A DNA stretch of 64,000 bases. Source: Thiocystis violacea (GTDB lineage Bacteria > Pseudomonadota > Gammaproteobacteria > Chromatiales > Chromatiaceae). Below the pieces are notes generated by a model that was given only the letters and a program-made list of their open reading frames with translations, was not told where the DNA came from and did not search any database. Position 1 is the stretch's first letter. The number at the start of each line of letters is the position of its first letter. A program made the translations under genes and the position numbers. Where the stretch lies: the NCBI RefSeq assembly GCF_016583575.1, contig NZ_NRRG01000001.1:1-64000 (forward strand). Direction: 5' to 3'. This document shows positions 11,906 through 21,762 of this stretch, one piece after another.

Positions 11906-12774
11906 CAGGCGGACGCCCGCGAATGGAGATCATCGGACAGGGAAGGCCCCGGATAGTGGAAGGGCACCGGACCATCCGGCAGCCCGTCCATGAACTGGCG
12001 CACCCAGGCCGAGCGATCGGCCGCGATCTCGGCGGGCGTGCCGCAGGCGATCACCCGACCCTCGTGGATCACGAAGAGGTAATCGGCGATGCTGGAGGTC
12101 TCGCGCACGTCATGCGAGACCAGGATACTGGTCAGCCCGGCCGCGTCGTTGAGTTGTCGGATCAGCGCCATCAACATGCCCATGGAAATGGGATCCTGTC
12201 CGGTGAAGGGTTCGTCGTAGAGGATCATCATGGGATCGAGCGCGATCGCCCGCGCCAGGGCCACGCGCCTGGCCATGCCGCCGGAGAGCTGGCTCGGCAT
12301 CAGATCCCGCGCGCCGCGCAGGCCCACCGCCTCCAGTTTCAGCAACACCAGCTTGCGCCGCATCGAGGGGCTCAGGTCGGTATGCTCGCGCAGGGGGTAG
12401 GCGACATTGTCGAAGACGCTGAGATCGGTCAGCAGGGCGCCCGACTGAAACAGCATGCCCATGCGCCGGCGCAGCCGGTAGAGCGCGGTCCGGTCCAGGC
12501 GCGTCACCTCCTCGCCGTCGACACGGATGCTCCCCGCGTCCGGACGCAACTGCCCGGTGATGAGCTTGAGCAGGGTCGTCTTGCCCGTCCCGCTCGGCCC
12601 CATCACGGCCGTCACGCCACTGCGGCGAATGTCCAGATCCAGGTTATCGAGGATCACCCTCGAGCCATGCCGAAAGCTCAGACCGCGGATTTCCACCAGA
12701 ACGTCCGGGTCCGCGACGAATGGCTCCTGGTCCGGGCGCGCGTCCTGCTCATGGATAGGGGCTCGACTGGTCAT
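11905..12774 (-). CDS. mlaF: Mla ABC transporter ATPase MlaF
   Basis: 289 residues. ABC ATPase with Walker [10 protein letters not shown], signature LSGGMARR, Walker B ILYDEPF and the switch His in SHDVRE. It powers phospholipid transfer through MlaE/MlaD. Both ends are slightly longer than the minimal family: about 25 acidic or polar residues precede the ATPase core, and a C-terminal tail is Pro/Ser-rich. It heads the mla cluster, with the DUF72-like gene 100 bp upstream on the same strand. Confidence 0.95.
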   Translation of the reverse strand: MTSRAPIHEQDARPDQEPFVADPDVLVEIRGLSFRHGSRVILDNLDLDIRRSGVTAVMGPSGTGKTTLLKLITGQLRPDAGSIRVDGEEVTRLDRTALYRLRRRMGMLFQSGALLTDLSVFDNVAYPLREHTDLSPSMRRKLVLLKLEAVGLRGARDLMPSQLSGGMARRVALARAIALDPMMILYDEPFTGQDPISMGMLMALIRQLNDAAGLTSILVSHDVRETSSIADYLFVIHEGRVIACGTPAEIAADRSAWVRQFMDGLPDGPVPFHYPGPSLSDDLHSRASA

Positions 12775-12874
12775 GGTCCGATGTCGTATCCGACGCGCCT
12801 GGGTCGAAACCCGCGATTTTCATGCCCAAAGAATCGAGCGTCAAGCAACCGCGAACCACGAAACGAACCGCGCC

Positions 12875-13438
12875 TCAAGGGGCCACCCCCATCATCCGGG
12901 TCATCATCCACCAGCGACGCAGCGTTTCGTGTTCGACCGACCCCATGAGGATGAGAACATCCCCGTCGCCGACACGTGCCGCGATTTCATCCAGCCAGAC
13001 GCGCGCCGCGCGTAAATCCACATAGAGCCGGCCCGGCGCCTCCCAGACCGAACGCTCCCACCCCGGCGGCGGCCCGGCCTGGTCCGAGGCCAGCCTCGCG
13101 TAACAGAAATCCGACCAGAGCGAAGCGGCCGCCTCGCCCGAGCCGGCGACCAGCCCCCCGAGGCGCGCGCCCAGGGTCTCCGACAGCCGCGCCCAATCAC
13201 GAGCGTCGGGCCGCCCTGACTCCGCCTCCAGGTAGAATCGAAAGTCTGGCGGGACATCCATCGCCCACTGGGCCAGTCGCGCGCGATCGGCGTCGCGCCA
13301 TCGAGGAAAGGGGACGAGCACGGCCGGAAATTCATTGGAGAAATAAGCGAGACGCCAATCCTCCGGCAGATCGTCGGGGTAGAAGTCATCGCCCGGCTCC
13401 GGATCCCAGCCCAGTCGGATCGGCGTGATGCGGACCAT
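12875..13438 (-). CDS. DUF72-like hypothetical protein
   Basis: 187 residues from ATG 13438 (MVRITPIRLGWDPEPGDDFY). The frame is open much further upstream, but that part overlaps kdsD antisense. LPEDWRLAYFSNEFPAVLVP and DFRFYLEAES recall the DUF72/YecE-type TIM-barrel proteins, although it is shorter than typical YecE (about 240-280). The function is unknown. It precedes mlaF on the same strand and is divergent from kdsD, with 117 bp between the two starts. Confidence 0.65.
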   Translation of the reverse strand: MVRITPIRLGWDPEPGDDFYPDDLPEDWRLAYFSNEFPAVLVPFPRWRDADRARLAQWAMDVPPDFRFYLEAESGRPDARDWARLSETLGARLGGLVAGSGEAAASLWSDFCYARLASDQAGPPPGWERSVWEAPGRLYVDLRAARVWLDEIAARVGDGDVLILMGSVEHETLRRWWMMTRMMGVAP

Positions 13439-13555
13439 GTGATTTCTGTTTTCCCTTGCGTGCTTATCGGCGGGACAGCATGGTACCCCTTGGTGTATTT
13501 TTGTGCCGCCCCAAGGCGCGATTCCAATGTGGCACATGGCGGAACCCCAGCGAGC

Positions 13556-14575
13556 ATGACAGAAAGACGACAACTCGGCGCGCGACCAGCGACGCTTTCG
13601 CAGGATCAGGCCGACAAGATCAAGTCGCTCGGGCGCGCCGTGATCGAGACCGAGGCCCAGGCGGTCGCCGCGCTCGGCGGGCGCATGGACGACAGCTTCG
13701 TGGACGCCTGCCGCCACATGCTGGCCTGCGAGGGCCGCATCGTGGTGCTCGGCATGGGCAAGTCGGGGCACATCGGGGGCAAGATCGCCGCGACCCTGGC
13801 CAGCACCGGAAGCCCGGCCTTCTTCGTCCATCCGGGCGAGGCGAGCCACGGCGACCTGGGGATGATCACCCCGCGCGACGTGGTGCTCGCCATCTCCAAC
13901 TCCGGTGAGACCGACGAGCTGCTGACCATTCTGCCGCTCCTCAAGCGGCTCGGCGTACCCATGATCACCATGACCGGCCGGCGCGACTGCACACTCGCCC
14001 GCGAGGCCGACGTCAATCTGGACATCAGCGTCACGACCGAGGCCTGTCCGCTCGGACTCGCGCCGACCTCCAGCACCACCGCCGCGCTCGCCATGGGCGA
14101 CGCGCTGGCGATCGCCCTGCTGGAAAGTCGCGGCTTCACGGCCGAGGACTTCGCCCGCTCGCACCCGGCCGGCCGTCTCGGGCGCCGTCTGCTGCTGCAT
14201 GTCGGCGACATCATGCACGCGGGCGAGCGGTTGCCGCGGGTCGAACTCGGCGCCGGTCTGCTCGACACCCTCGACGAGATGTCCCGCAAGGGTCTGGGGA
14301 TGAGCGCGGTGGTACGCCCCGACGGCACCCTGGCCGGCGTCTTCACGGATGGCGATCTGAGGCGCGCGCTCGACCGCGGCATCGACGTGCGCGCGACCCC
14401 GATCGATGCCGTCATGACCCCCGAGTGCGCCACGATCGCGGCCACCGCCCTGGCGGTCGAGGCGGTCCGGATCATGGAGGCGCGCTCCATCAACGGTCTC
14501 CTGGTCACCGATCCGAACGGCCGCCTGATCGGGGCGCTGAACATGCATGACTTGCTGCGGGCGGGCGTGGTGTGA
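13556..14575 (+). CDS. kdsD: D-arabinose-5-phosphate isomerase
   Basis: 339 residues from ATG 13556 (MTERRQLGARPATLS); the longer in-frame extension reads through the promoter region. An N-terminal SIS sugar-isomerase domain (GMGKSGHIGGKIAATLASTG, HPGEASHGDLGM, SNSGETDE) is followed by two CBS domains. It makes arabinose 5-phosphate from ribulose 5-phosphate for KDO, the inner sugar of lipopolysaccharide. It heads the kdsD-kdsC-lptC-lptA-lptB string, the usual gammaproteobacterial order. Confidence 0.95.
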   Translation: MTERRQLGARPATLSQDQADKIKSLGRAVIETEAQAVAALGGRMDDSFVDACRHMLACEGRIVVLGMGKSGHIGGKIAATLASTGSPAFFVHPGEASHGDLGMITPRDVVLAISNSGETDELLTILPLLKRLGVPMITMTGRRDCTLAREADVNLDISVTTEACPLGLAPTSSTTAALAMGDALAIALLESRGFTAEDFARSHPAGRLGRRLLLHVGDIMHAGERLPRVELGAGLLDTLDEMSRKGLGMSAVVRPDGTLAGVFTDGDLRRALDRGIDVRATPIDAVMTPECATIAATALAVEAVRIMEARSINGLLVTDPNGRLIGALNMHDLLRAGVV

Positions 14576-14701
14576 GATCGGACCAGGCCGCCGCCGACAG
14601 TATTCATGGGACCGGCCGGACGGCACGGCGGCGGCACCGGCGCTCGCGCGACACGACCTGGCCCCATTCGATCCGCTCAGACGTCTAGAGGTCTTACGTC
14701 C

Positions 14702-15223
14702 ATGCAAGACATTCGAGATCGCGCTTCACGCATTCGCCTGGTCATCTTCGATGTCGATGGGGTGCTGACCGACGGCAGCCTCTTCCTCGGCGACGATGGA
14801 CAGGAATACAAGGCCTTCAACTCACGCGATGGTCACGGCATGGTGATGCTCCAGGAGAGCGGCGTACGGTTGGCCGTGATCACCGGCCGGACCTCCAACG
14901 TGGTGCGGATGCGCATGGAAAGCCTCGGCGTCTCGGATGTCTATCAGGGCTATCGCCACAAGCTGCCGGCCTACGAGGAGCTGAAACACCGCCACGCGCT
15001 CACTGACGCGGAAATCGCCTATGTCGGCGACGACGTGGTGGATCTGCCGATCATGGCGCGAGTCGGCCTGGCGATCGCCGTCGCCGACGCGCAAGCGCTG
15101 GTCCGCGAACAGGCCCACTGGCGTACCGAGGCGCCGGGCGGACGCGGCGCGGCGCGCGAGGTCTGCGAGCTGATCCTGGACGCCCAGGGCCAGCTCGAAC
15201 CCATGATGGCGCCTTATCGATGA
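14702..15223 (+). CDS. kdsC: 3-deoxy-D-manno-octulosonate 8-phosphate phosphatase
   Basis: 173 residues from ATG 14702 (MQDIRDRASRIRLV). HAD-superfamily motif I is FDVDGVLTDG (D17, D19), with motif II in VITGRTS and motif IV around YVGDDVVDLP. It is the tetrameric, capless HAD phosphatase that releases KDO from KDO-8-phosphate. The stop overlaps the start of lptC by 4 bases. Confidence 0.95.
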   Translation: MQDIRDRASRIRLVIFDVDGVLTDGSLFLGDDGQEYKAFNSRDGHGMVMLQESGVRLAVITGRTSNVVRMRMESLGVSDVYQGYRHKLPAYEELKHRHALTDAEIAYVGDDVVDLPIMARVGLAIAVADAQALVREQAHWRTEAPGGRGAAREVCELILDAQGQLEPMMAPYR

Positions 15224-15843
15224 GCCGCGACGCGCCCACCCAGGCACGCCCACCATGGTCGCGCCGTCAATGGCTGCTGGGGGTTGGCCTCGCCGTCACG
15301 GGGCTCGCCGCCTGGTGGCAGATCCAGACCCGGCCCGAGGACGAGGGCGCGAGACCCGCGCGCGAGCGGCTTCCCGATTACACCGTGAGAAATTTCGCCG
15401 CCGTGGAGACCGACGCGACCGGCCAGCCTAGCCGGCGCCTGGTGGCCGAGGAGCTGCGGCACTACGCCAAGGAAGACATCTCCGAGCTGGAGCATCCGCG
15501 CATGGAACTCTACCAGACGGATGGCCCGCCCTGGCTCGCCCGCTCGCGTCAAGGCACCGTCCTGGCCGGTGGCGATCAGGTGCGGCTGTTCGGCGAGGTG
15601 CGGCTCGACCGGGAGGCCGACCGCAAGACCCGAGCGACCCATCTGGAGACCGAGCGGGTCGACATCTGGCGCCAGCGTGGCCTCGCCGAGACCGATCTGC
15701 CCGTCCGGATCCTCAGCGATGGCGATTCACTGAGCGCGAACGGGATGAAGCTCTGGTACCAGGAGCCGACCCGCACCAGCTTTCACGGCCGCGCCCGCAT
15801 CCGGCTCGCGCCTGAACCAGGGCCGGAGCCGAACCAGCCATGA
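15220..15843 (+). CDS. lptC: LPS export protein LptC
   Basis: 207 residues. One N-terminal transmembrane helix (about residues 19-30, LGVGLAVTGLAAWW) is followed by a periplasmic beta-jellyroll (YTVRNFAAVETDATGQPSRRLVAEELRHY). LptC hands lipopolysaccharide from the LptB2FG extractor to LptA. It overlaps both kdsC and lptA by 4 bases, indicating a single translated unit. Confidence 0.9.
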   Translation: MSRDAPTQARPPWSRRQWLLGVGLAVTGLAAWWQIQTRPEDEGARPARERLPDYTVRNFAAVETDATGQPSRRLVAEELRHYAKEDISELEHPRMELYQTDGPPWLARSRQGTVLAGGDQVRLFGEVRLDREADRKTRATHLETERVDIWRQRGLAETDLPVRILSDGDSLSANGMKLWYQEPTRTSFHGRARIRLAPEPGPEPNQP

Positions 15844-16376
15844 CCAGCAAGACGCACCCAACGCCGGCCGCGCACCGGCATCACCGCGCCCGATTGGCGA
15901 CCCTGCTGCTGGCCGGCGGTCTCGCCGCCGGCGCCTGGACGAGCGCCTGGGCGCTCAAGGAGGACGCCAGCCAGCCGATCTACATCGAAGCGGATGATGT
16001 CGAGGTCCGCGAGAGCGACAGCACCAGCGTCTATGTCGGCAATGTTCAGGTCGATCAGGGCAGCATGCGTCTGCTCGCCGACCATGTGACCGTCTATCAT
16101 CGCGAGGATCGCCAGCCCAGACTCATCATCGCGCTGGGTCAACCGGCCAGGTACAAGCAACAACTCGATGACAACCAGGGCGAGGTCCAGGCCTTCGGCA
16201 AGCGGGTCGAGTACGACGCCGACAAGGACGAACTGACCCTGATCGGCGATGGCCTGCTGATTCAGGGCGAGGACCGACTCTCCGGCGAGCGCATCGTCTA
16301 CGAACGCGCCAAGGCCCAGTTTCGCGCCGGCGGCGCGGGCCGCGTCAAGATCACCATCGTCCCGGACAAGCCATGA
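15840..16376 (+). CDS. lptA: LPS periplasmic bridge protein LptA
   Basis: 178 residues with a signal peptide (hydrophobic residues about 19-38, ending SAWA). The mature protein carries the OstA-like repeat pattern ([37 protein letters not shown]). LptA oligomers form the bridge that carries LPS across the periplasm. The leader is His-rich before the hydrophobic core. lptB follows after 25 bp. Confidence 0.93.
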   Translation: MTSKTHPTPAAHRHHRARLATLLLAGGLAAGAWTSAWALKEDASQPIYIEADDVEVRESDSTSVYVGNVQVDQGSMRLLADHVTVYHREDRQPRLIIALGQPARYKQQLDDNQGEVQAFGKRVEYDADKDELTLIGDGLLIQGEDRLSGERIVYERAKAQFRAGGAGRVKITIVPDKP

Positions 16377-16401
16377 GGCCGGCCGACGCGGGGAGGCCCG
16401 C

Positions 16402-17127
16402 ATGAGCGCGCTGCGGGCCGAGCACCTGAAGAAGCATTACGGCGGCCGCGAGGTTCTGCGCGACGTCAGCGTCGAGGTCAATCCGGGCGAGGTCGTGGGT
16501 CTGCTCGGACCCAACGGGGCCGGCAAGACCACCTGCTTCTATCTCATCGTCGGGCTGATCGCCGCCGATCAGGGCCGCATCCTGCTCAACGACCGCGATG
16601 TCACCCGGCGGCCCATGCATGCCCGGGCGCGCGCGGGACTCAGTTATCTGGCTCAGGAGCCATCGGTTTTCCGCAAGCTCAGCGCGCGCGACAATATCCT
16701 GGCGATCCTTCAGACCCGCCAGGAACTCAAGCGTGCCGAGCGCGAACGGCGCTGCGACCGTCTGCTGGAGGAACTGGGCATCGCCCATGTCGGCGCCTCG
16801 CTCGCGCTCAGTCTCTCGGGCGGGGAGCGCCGGCGCCTGGAGATCGCGCGCGCCCTGGCGGTCGACCCGGCCGTCATGCTGCTCGACGAGCCCTTCGCGG
16901 GGGTCGATCCGATCGCGGTCGGCGACATCAAGGCCATCGTGACCCATCTGCGCGATCGCTCCATCGGCGTACTCATCACGGATCACAATGTCCGCGAGAC
17001 GCTCGACATCTGCGATCGTGGTTACATCATCAGCACCGGGACCGTGATAGCCTCGGGCCAACCCCTGGATCTGTTGGCCGACCAACAGGTGCGCGACGTC
17101 TACCTGGGCGCCGATTTTTCCATGTGA
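16402..17127 (+). CDS. lptB: LPS export ABC transporter ATPase LptB
   Basis: 241 residues. Walker [11 protein letters not shown]-loop at [11 protein letters not shown], signature LSGGERRR, Walker [14 protein letters not shown], switch His in ITDHNVRE. It forms the ATPase dimer that drives extraction of LPS by LptFG. The genes lptF and lptG are not in this window, as is usual. It precedes rpoN with a 168-bp gap. Confidence 0.97.
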   Translation: MSALRAEHLKKHYGGREVLRDVSVEVNPGEVVGLLGPNGAGKTTCFYLIVGLIAADQGRILLNDRDVTRRPMHARARAGLSYLAQEPSVFRKLSARDNILAILQTRQELKRAERERRCDRLLEELGIAHVGASLALSLSGGERRRLEIARALAVDPAVMLLDEPFAGVDPIAVGDIKAIVTHLRDRSIGVLITDHNVRETLDICDRGYIISTGTVIASGQPLDLLADQQVRDVYLGADFSM

Positions 17128-17295
17128 GCCTGGTCTCCAAATGAGCGCAAGAGAGGATTTCGAATGCCTTCGCCAGCCGTCGACGCCGCCAAAAGAGTGA
17201 GTTCCCCGCCGGACGAAATGGACTAGAATCAGGACAGGCACTCTTATTGCTAAAAACAATCTCGAACGGATCACACCAAGACGCCAGCGCGATCG

Positions 17296-18780
17296 ATGAA
17301 GCAATCCATCCAGCTTCGCCTCAGCCAACATCTCACCATGACGCCGCAGTTGCAGCAGGCGATCAAGCTGCTGCAATTGTCGACGCTCGAGTTGCAGAAG
17401 GAGATCCAGGAGGCGCTCGACACCAACCTGATGCTAGAGGAAGGCGACGAGGCCGACCGCTTCAACGCCGTCGACGCGGCGGACGTGCGTCTCCCCCGGC
17501 TCGATAACGAGGAGGCGAGTCACGCCGAGCCGGAGTCGGGCGTCGACCGCGAGGTCCGCGTCGAGTCCTCGGACATGCCCGAGGATCTTCCGGTCGACAC
17601 CCAGTGGGCCGACGTCTTCGACAGCTATCTGCCCACCACGGCGCATGGCTCGGACGACGGATCCGACTATGACCCCTTCGCCCAGCAGAGCCGCCCCGGA
17701 ACCCTCCAGGATCACCTGGCCTGGCAGTTGAATCTCAGCCGACTGAGCGAACGCGACTTCATGATCGCCCACGCCGTGCTCGACGCGATCGACGTGAACG
17801 GCTATCTGCGCGCCGACACCGACGAACTGCTGACCACCATCGATCATCCCGAGATCAGCGCCGAGGAGGTGGAGACCCAGATCCACCGCGTCCAGTCGCT
17901 CGATCCGCCGGGCGTTGGCGCCCGCGACCTGCGCGAGTGCCTGCTGATCCAGCTCCGCCAGATGCCTCACGGCACGGCCCACCGCGATCTGGCCATCGCG
18001 ATTTGCCGCGACGCCTTCGAGTCTCTGCCGCGCAACGATATCGTCACCATGACCCGGCTCCTGAGGTCCTCGGAGACGGAGATCACGCGCGCCCTGGAAC
18101 TGATCCGCCAGCTCAATCCAAGACCAGGTGGCTTGATCGAGAGCGCCCCGCCGGAGTACGTTGTCCCCGACATCTTCGTGCGGAAGGGGAATGGTCGATG
18201 GCACGTCGAACTCAATCCGGAATCGACACCCAAGCTGCGCGTCAACGCGGACTACGCGAGCCTGATCCGACGCGCCGACCAGAGCGCGGACGGACTCGCC
18301 CTCAAGAGCCATCTGCAGGAGGCGCGCTGGTTCATCAAGAGCCTGGCGAGCCGCAACGACACGGTGCTGCGCGTGGGCTCCAAGATCGTCGAGATGCAGC
18401 AGGAGTTCTTCGAGCATGGCGACGAGGGGATGCGCCCCATGGTTCTGCGCGACATCGCCGAGGCCCTGGAACTGCACGAATCCACCGTCTCGCGGGTGAC
18501 CACGCAGAAATACATGCACACGCCGCGCGGCACCTACGAGTTCAAGTATTTCTTCTCCTCTCACGTCAACACAATGTCTGGCGGCGAGTGTTCGTCCACG
18601 GCGATCCGCGCCCTGATCCGCAAACTGATCGCGGGAGAATCCGCCAAGAAACCCCTGAGCGACAGCAGGATCGCCGAGGAACTGGCGGATCAGGGAATCA
18701 ACGTGGCGCGCCGAACAGTCGCCAAATACCGCGAGGCAATGGGTATCCCACCCTCGAACGAGCGCAAACGCCTGGCCTGA
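17296..18780 (+). CDS. rpoN: RNA polymerase sigma-54 factor
   Basis: 494 residues. The N-terminal Gln/Leu-rich activator-interaction region (MKQSIQLRLSQHLTMTPQLQQAIKLLQLS) is followed by an acidic linker, the core-binding region, the HTH, and the RpoN box ARRTVAKYRE near the C-terminus, which reads the -24 element. It is required for nitrogen and other regulated promoters and works with activators such as the FHA protein at 2059. It sits in the conserved lptB-rpoN-hpf-ptsN context. Confidence 0.97.
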   Translation: MKQSIQLRLSQHLTMTPQLQQAIKLLQLSTLELQKEIQEALDTNLMLEEGDEADRFNAVDAADVRLPRLDNEEASHAEPESGVDREVRVESSDMPEDLPVDTQWADVFDSYLPTTAHGSDDGSDYDPFAQQSRPGTLQDHLAWQLNLSRLSERDFMIAHAVLDAIDVNGYLRADTDELLTTIDHPEISAEEVETQIHRVQSLDPPGVGARDLRECLLIQLRQMPHGTAHRDLAIAICRDAFESLPRNDIVTMTRLLRSSETEITRALELIRQLNPRPGGLIESAPPEYVVPDIFVRKGNGRWHVELNPESTPKLRVNADYASLIRRADQSADGLALKSHLQEARWFIKSLASRNDTVLRVGSKIVEMQQEFFEHGDEGMRPMVLRDIAEALELHESTVSRVTTQKYMHTPRGTYEFKYFFSSHVNTMSGGECSSTAIRALIRKLIAGESAKKPLSDSRIAEELADQGINVARRTVAKYREAMGIPPSNERKRLA

Positions 18781-18809
18781 CAGGCCGTTTGAACCTTTGA
18801 AGGAGTCCT

Positions 18810-19133
18810 ATGATGCAGATCAACTTGACGGGTCACCACATCGACGTCACCGATGCGCTGAAGTCCTATGTCGACGGCAAATTCGAGCGTCTAGCGCGCC
18901 ATTTCGACCACGTCATCAACGCCCACGTCGTCCTTAGCGTGGAAAAACTCGAGCAGAAGGCCGAGGCGACACTCCACATCAACGGCGGCAAGGTATTCGC
19001 CGACTCCGTCCACGAGGACATGTATGCCGCCATCGACGGACTGATCGACAAGCTCGATCGTCAAGTCATCCGTTACAAGGAAAAGAAAGGCAGCCATCGC
19101 GGCGGGGTCACCAAGATCGCCGAACCGGAATAA
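18810..19133 (+). CDS. hpf: Ribosome hibernation-promoting factor, short form
   Basis: 107 residues; a second ATG follows at 18813 (MQINLTGHHIDVTDALKSYV). It is a small RaiA/HPF-fold protein that binds the 30S decoding region and promotes 100S dimers in stationary phase. Length and the absence of a long C-terminal domain make it the short HPF type. A Shine-Dalgarno AAGGAG precedes it. A terminator lies 56 bp downstream. Confidence 0.93.
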   Translation: MMQINLTGHHIDVTDALKSYVDGKFERLARHFDHVINAHVVLSVEKLEQKAEATLHINGGKVFADSVHEDMYAAIDGLIDKLDRQVIRYKEKKGSHRGGVTKIAEPE

Positions 19134-19189
19134 CGGCGGCCGGGTCATCACACATGAAAGCGGCGTATCCTTAAGAGAAGGATCGCGCG

Positions 19190-19232
19190 ACACCTCGGAC
19201 GGGAGCGCGGCTGAACGTTCGAGGTGTTTTTC
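19190..19232 (+). terminator. Rho-independent terminator after hpf
   Basis: ACACCTCG at 19190-19197 pairs with CGAGGTGT at 19220-19227, with up to three more base pairs inside, followed by a run of T. It lies between hpf and ptsN and should separate the lpt-rpoN-hpf transcript from the pts transcript, at least in part. Confidence 0.75.
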
Positions 19233-19415
19233 ATCGAAACGGCGACAGCCGGACGCCTCTAGAGCATTCAATAGGACGTGGAAGGCTGTCGCCCCATTCG
19301 TTCCGAGGAAGGCACAACCCATGACCAGCATCGAATGCCAGCGACATCGCGGGCGGATCAGTCATCAACCCTTGGCCGCCCGCGGGTGTGTCAGTGGTTA
19401 GCGGGAGTTCGATCC

Positions 19416-19865
19416 ATGTTAGGCCCTGAACTGATCAACGAAGCCCGCGTCGAATGCCGCGCCGAGATCGTCAGCAAGAAACGGCTGATCGAGACGCTGG
19501 CCGGACTCCTCGCCGGCGAGCACCCGCGGCTTCAGACCGAAACCGTCTTCGAGCGGCTGCTGGAACGCGAGCGCCTGGGCAGCACCGGCCTTGGCCACGG
19601 CATCGCCCTGCCCCATGCCCGCGTGAAGGAAGTCACGGAGGTTCTCGGGGCCTTCGTGCAGACGGCCAAGGGGGTGGACTATGACGCCGCCGACGGCGAA
19701 CCCGTCGATCTGGCGTTCGCCTTGCTCGTGCCAGAGGCGGCCAACGAAGAACATCTGCACCTGCTCGCCCACCTGGCCAGCCTCTTCAGCGACCCGCGGG
19801 TGCGCGCGAAACTGCGCGAGGCCGAATCCGCCGTCGAGATTCTGAAGGCGCTGAACACCCCCTGA
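19416..19865 (+). CDS. ptsN: Nitrogen-type PTS EIIA protein
   Basis: 149 residues from ATG 19416 (MLGPELINEARVEC). EIIA fructose/Ntr-type domain with the phosphorylated His in GIALPHARV (H67). In proteobacteria EIIA-Ntr is a regulator, acting for example on potassium transport and stress signalling, rather than a sugar carrier. The gene order rpoN-hpf-ptsN is conserved. The longer upstream frame reads through the terminator region and is rejected. Confidence 0.94.
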   Translation: MLGPELINEARVECRAEIVSKKRLIETLAGLLAGEHPRLQTETVFERLLERERLGSTGLGHGIALPHARVKEVTEVLGAFVQTAKGVDYDAADGEPVDLAFALLVPEAANEEHLHLLAHLASLFSDPRVRAKLREAESAVEILKALNTP

Positions 19866-19885
19866 TCCGTTCCAGGCCGCTTCCC

Positions 19886-20848
19886 ATGATCGACAGCCTC
19901 CAAAGCGTGATCGCGCAAACGGGTCCGCAGCTCAAGCTCCGCTGGCTAACCCCGGAACCTCGGACACCCCGCCCCCTGCGTGGCGAGGATCCCGAACGTG
20001 CCGGGCAGTCGCTCATCGGATCCTTGAACTGCATTCATCCGAATCGGCTGCAAGTCATCGGCCTGCCCGAGCAGGTCTATCTCTCGGCGCTCGGCAGCAC
20101 CGCCTACAAGGAGACCGTCGACAAGCTGTTCGCCGAACGGCCGGCGGCCGTGGTCTTCACCGACGGCATCGAGCCCGAGGCCGATTTCCGCGCGCGCGCC
20201 GAGTCGACCCAAACCCCCCTGCTCGGATCGCCCTTCGGCGATCAGGAGCTGATCAACCATCTGCGCTATTTCCTGACCCACGCGCTGGCCGAGCGCAAGA
20301 CGATCCATGGCGTCTTCATCGAGGTGCTCGGGATGGGCGTCCTGCTGATCGGCGACCCGGCCGTCGGCAAGAGCGAACTGGCACTGGATCTCATCACCCG
20401 CGGCCACCGCATCGTCGCCGATGACGCGCCGAGGTTCGCCCGAATCGCCCCCGAGGTGATCGAGGGCACCTGCCCCGAGACCCTCCGGGACTTCCTCGAG
20501 GTGCGCGGTCTGGGTATTCTCAACATCCGCGCCATGTTCGGCGAGGGGGCGATCCTGCGCGTCAAGACACTCAACCTGATCATCGATCTGCAACCCCTGG
20601 GGCCGCCGCAACTCGACTGCATCGACCGGCTCGCGGGGAGTCTGTCGGCGATGAACATCCTGGGTGTCGCCGTCCCGCGGATCACCATGCCGGTCGCGCC
20701 CGGCCGCAACCTGGCGATCCTGGTGGAGGCGGCGGTCAGACATCAGATCCTGCGGATTCGCGGCTATGACGCCGGCGTGGATTTCATCGACCGCCAAGCC
20801 CGCGCCATCAGCATGGATCGCCCGGACCCGCCCGCGCCGCGCGCTTGA
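19886..20848 (+). CDS. hprK: HPr kinase/phosphorylase
   Basis: 320 residues. The N-terminal HprK domain is followed by the P-loop GDPAVGKSE (156-163), with the conserved His in KTIHGVFIEV (H141), GHRIVADD and the EVRGLGILNI motif. It phosphorylates and dephosphorylates a serine of HPr. The HPr gene in this window (22192) has the target Ser in NGKSIMG, so kinase and substrate are both present. It lies 20 bp after ptsN. Confidence 0.95.
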   Translation: MIDSLQSVIAQTGPQLKLRWLTPEPRTPRPLRGEDPERAGQSLIGSLNCIHPNRLQVIGLPEQVYLSALGSTAYKETVDKLFAERPAAVVFTDGIEPEADFRARAESTQTPLLGSPFGDQELINHLRYFLTHALAERKTIHGVFIEVLGMGVLLIGDPAVGKSELALDLITRGHRIVADDAPRFARIAPEVIEGTCPETLRDFLEVRGLGILNIRAMFGEGAILRVKTLNLIIDLQPLGPPQLDCIDRLAGSLSAMNILGVAVPRITMPVAPGRNLAILVEAAVRHQILRIRGYDAGVDFIDRQARAISMDRPDPPAPRA

Positions 20849-20904
20849 CGACCATCGTCCAGCCGCGCGCCACACCGTCCCCATCCCGACACGAAACACA
20901 TCCG

Positions 20905-21762
20905 ATGAAACTGGTTATCCTCAGTGGCTTGTCCGGATCCGGCAAGAGCGTCGCGCTCCACACGCTCGAGGATCTGGGCTTCTATTGCATCGACAACCTC
21001 CCCTTCTTCCTGCTCCAGGATCTCGCCCTCGGACTCCATAAGTCGCTGGACGGGGCCTTCGCCAACACGGCGGTCGGCATCGACGCCCGCGGCGACCCCG
21101 AGGCGCTGCGGCTGCTCCCCGATCTCGTGCGGACCGCCCAGGAGCGGGGCATCGACTGCCAGGTGCTCTTTCTGGAGACCCAGATCGACACCCTGATTCG
21201 ACGCTTCAGCGAAACCCGCCGGCGACACCCACTCACCAGCGGCAGCCGTTCGCTGCGCGAGGCGATCCAGCTTGAGCTTGAGTTTCTTGAGCCGATCCGG
21301 CGCCATGCCGACATGGTGATCGACACGACCCAGACCAACGTCCACGAGCTGCGCGATCGGGTGCGCGGCTGGCTGGTCGGCGGCGCCTCGCCCAAGGCCT
21401 CCGTTCTGCTGAAATCCTTCGGTTTCAAGCATGGCGTCCCGCCGGATGTCGATTTCGTGTTCGACGTCCGCTGCCTGCCCAATCCCCACTGGCAAGCCGA
21501 GTTGCGGATGCTCACCGGCCTGGATCCACTGGTCATTCGGTTTCTGGAGGCCAGCCCCGAGGTGCGGCGGATGCGCGACGACATCAGCGCCTTCTTTGAA
21601 CACTGGATACCCCACTTCGAGACCGATGGCCGCAGCTATCTGACGATCGCCATCGGCTGTACCGGGGGACAGCATCGCTCCGTCTACATGACCGAACAGC
21701 TCGGCCAGCACTTCGAATCGCTCGGCCACAAGGTGATGGTGAGACATCGGGAGCTGTCATGA
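20905..21762 (+). CDS. rapZ: RNase adapter protein RapZ
   Basis: 285 residues from ATG 20905 (MKLVILSGLSGSGKS), with Walker A GLSGSGKS and the C-terminal GCTGGQHRSVY typical of the family. In enterobacteria RapZ binds the small RNA GlmZ and guides RNase E, tuning GlmS; GlmZ has not been shown in this lineage. The position ptsN-(hprK)-rapZ is conserved. It overlaps the following EIIA gene by 4 bases. Confidence 0.95.
   Translation: MKLVILSGLSGSGKSVALHTLEDLGFYCIDNLPFFLLQDLALGLHKSLDGAFANTAVGIDARGDPEALRLLPDLVRTAQERGIDCQVLFLETQIDTLIRRFSETRRRHPLTSGSRSLREAIQLELEFLEPIRRHADMVIDTTQTNVHELRDRVRGWLVGGASPKASVLLKSFGFKHGVPPDVDFVFDVRCLPNPHWQAELRMLTGLDPLVIRFLEASPEVRRMRDDISAFFEHWIPHFETDGRSYLTIAIGCTGGQHRSVYMTEQLGQHFESLGHKVMVRHRELS

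Noticed and set aside
13439..14707. Long minus-strand frame that would extend the DUF72-like gene across kdsD
   Set aside because: Only the part from 13438 downward has plausible protein character; the rest is antisense to kdsD.
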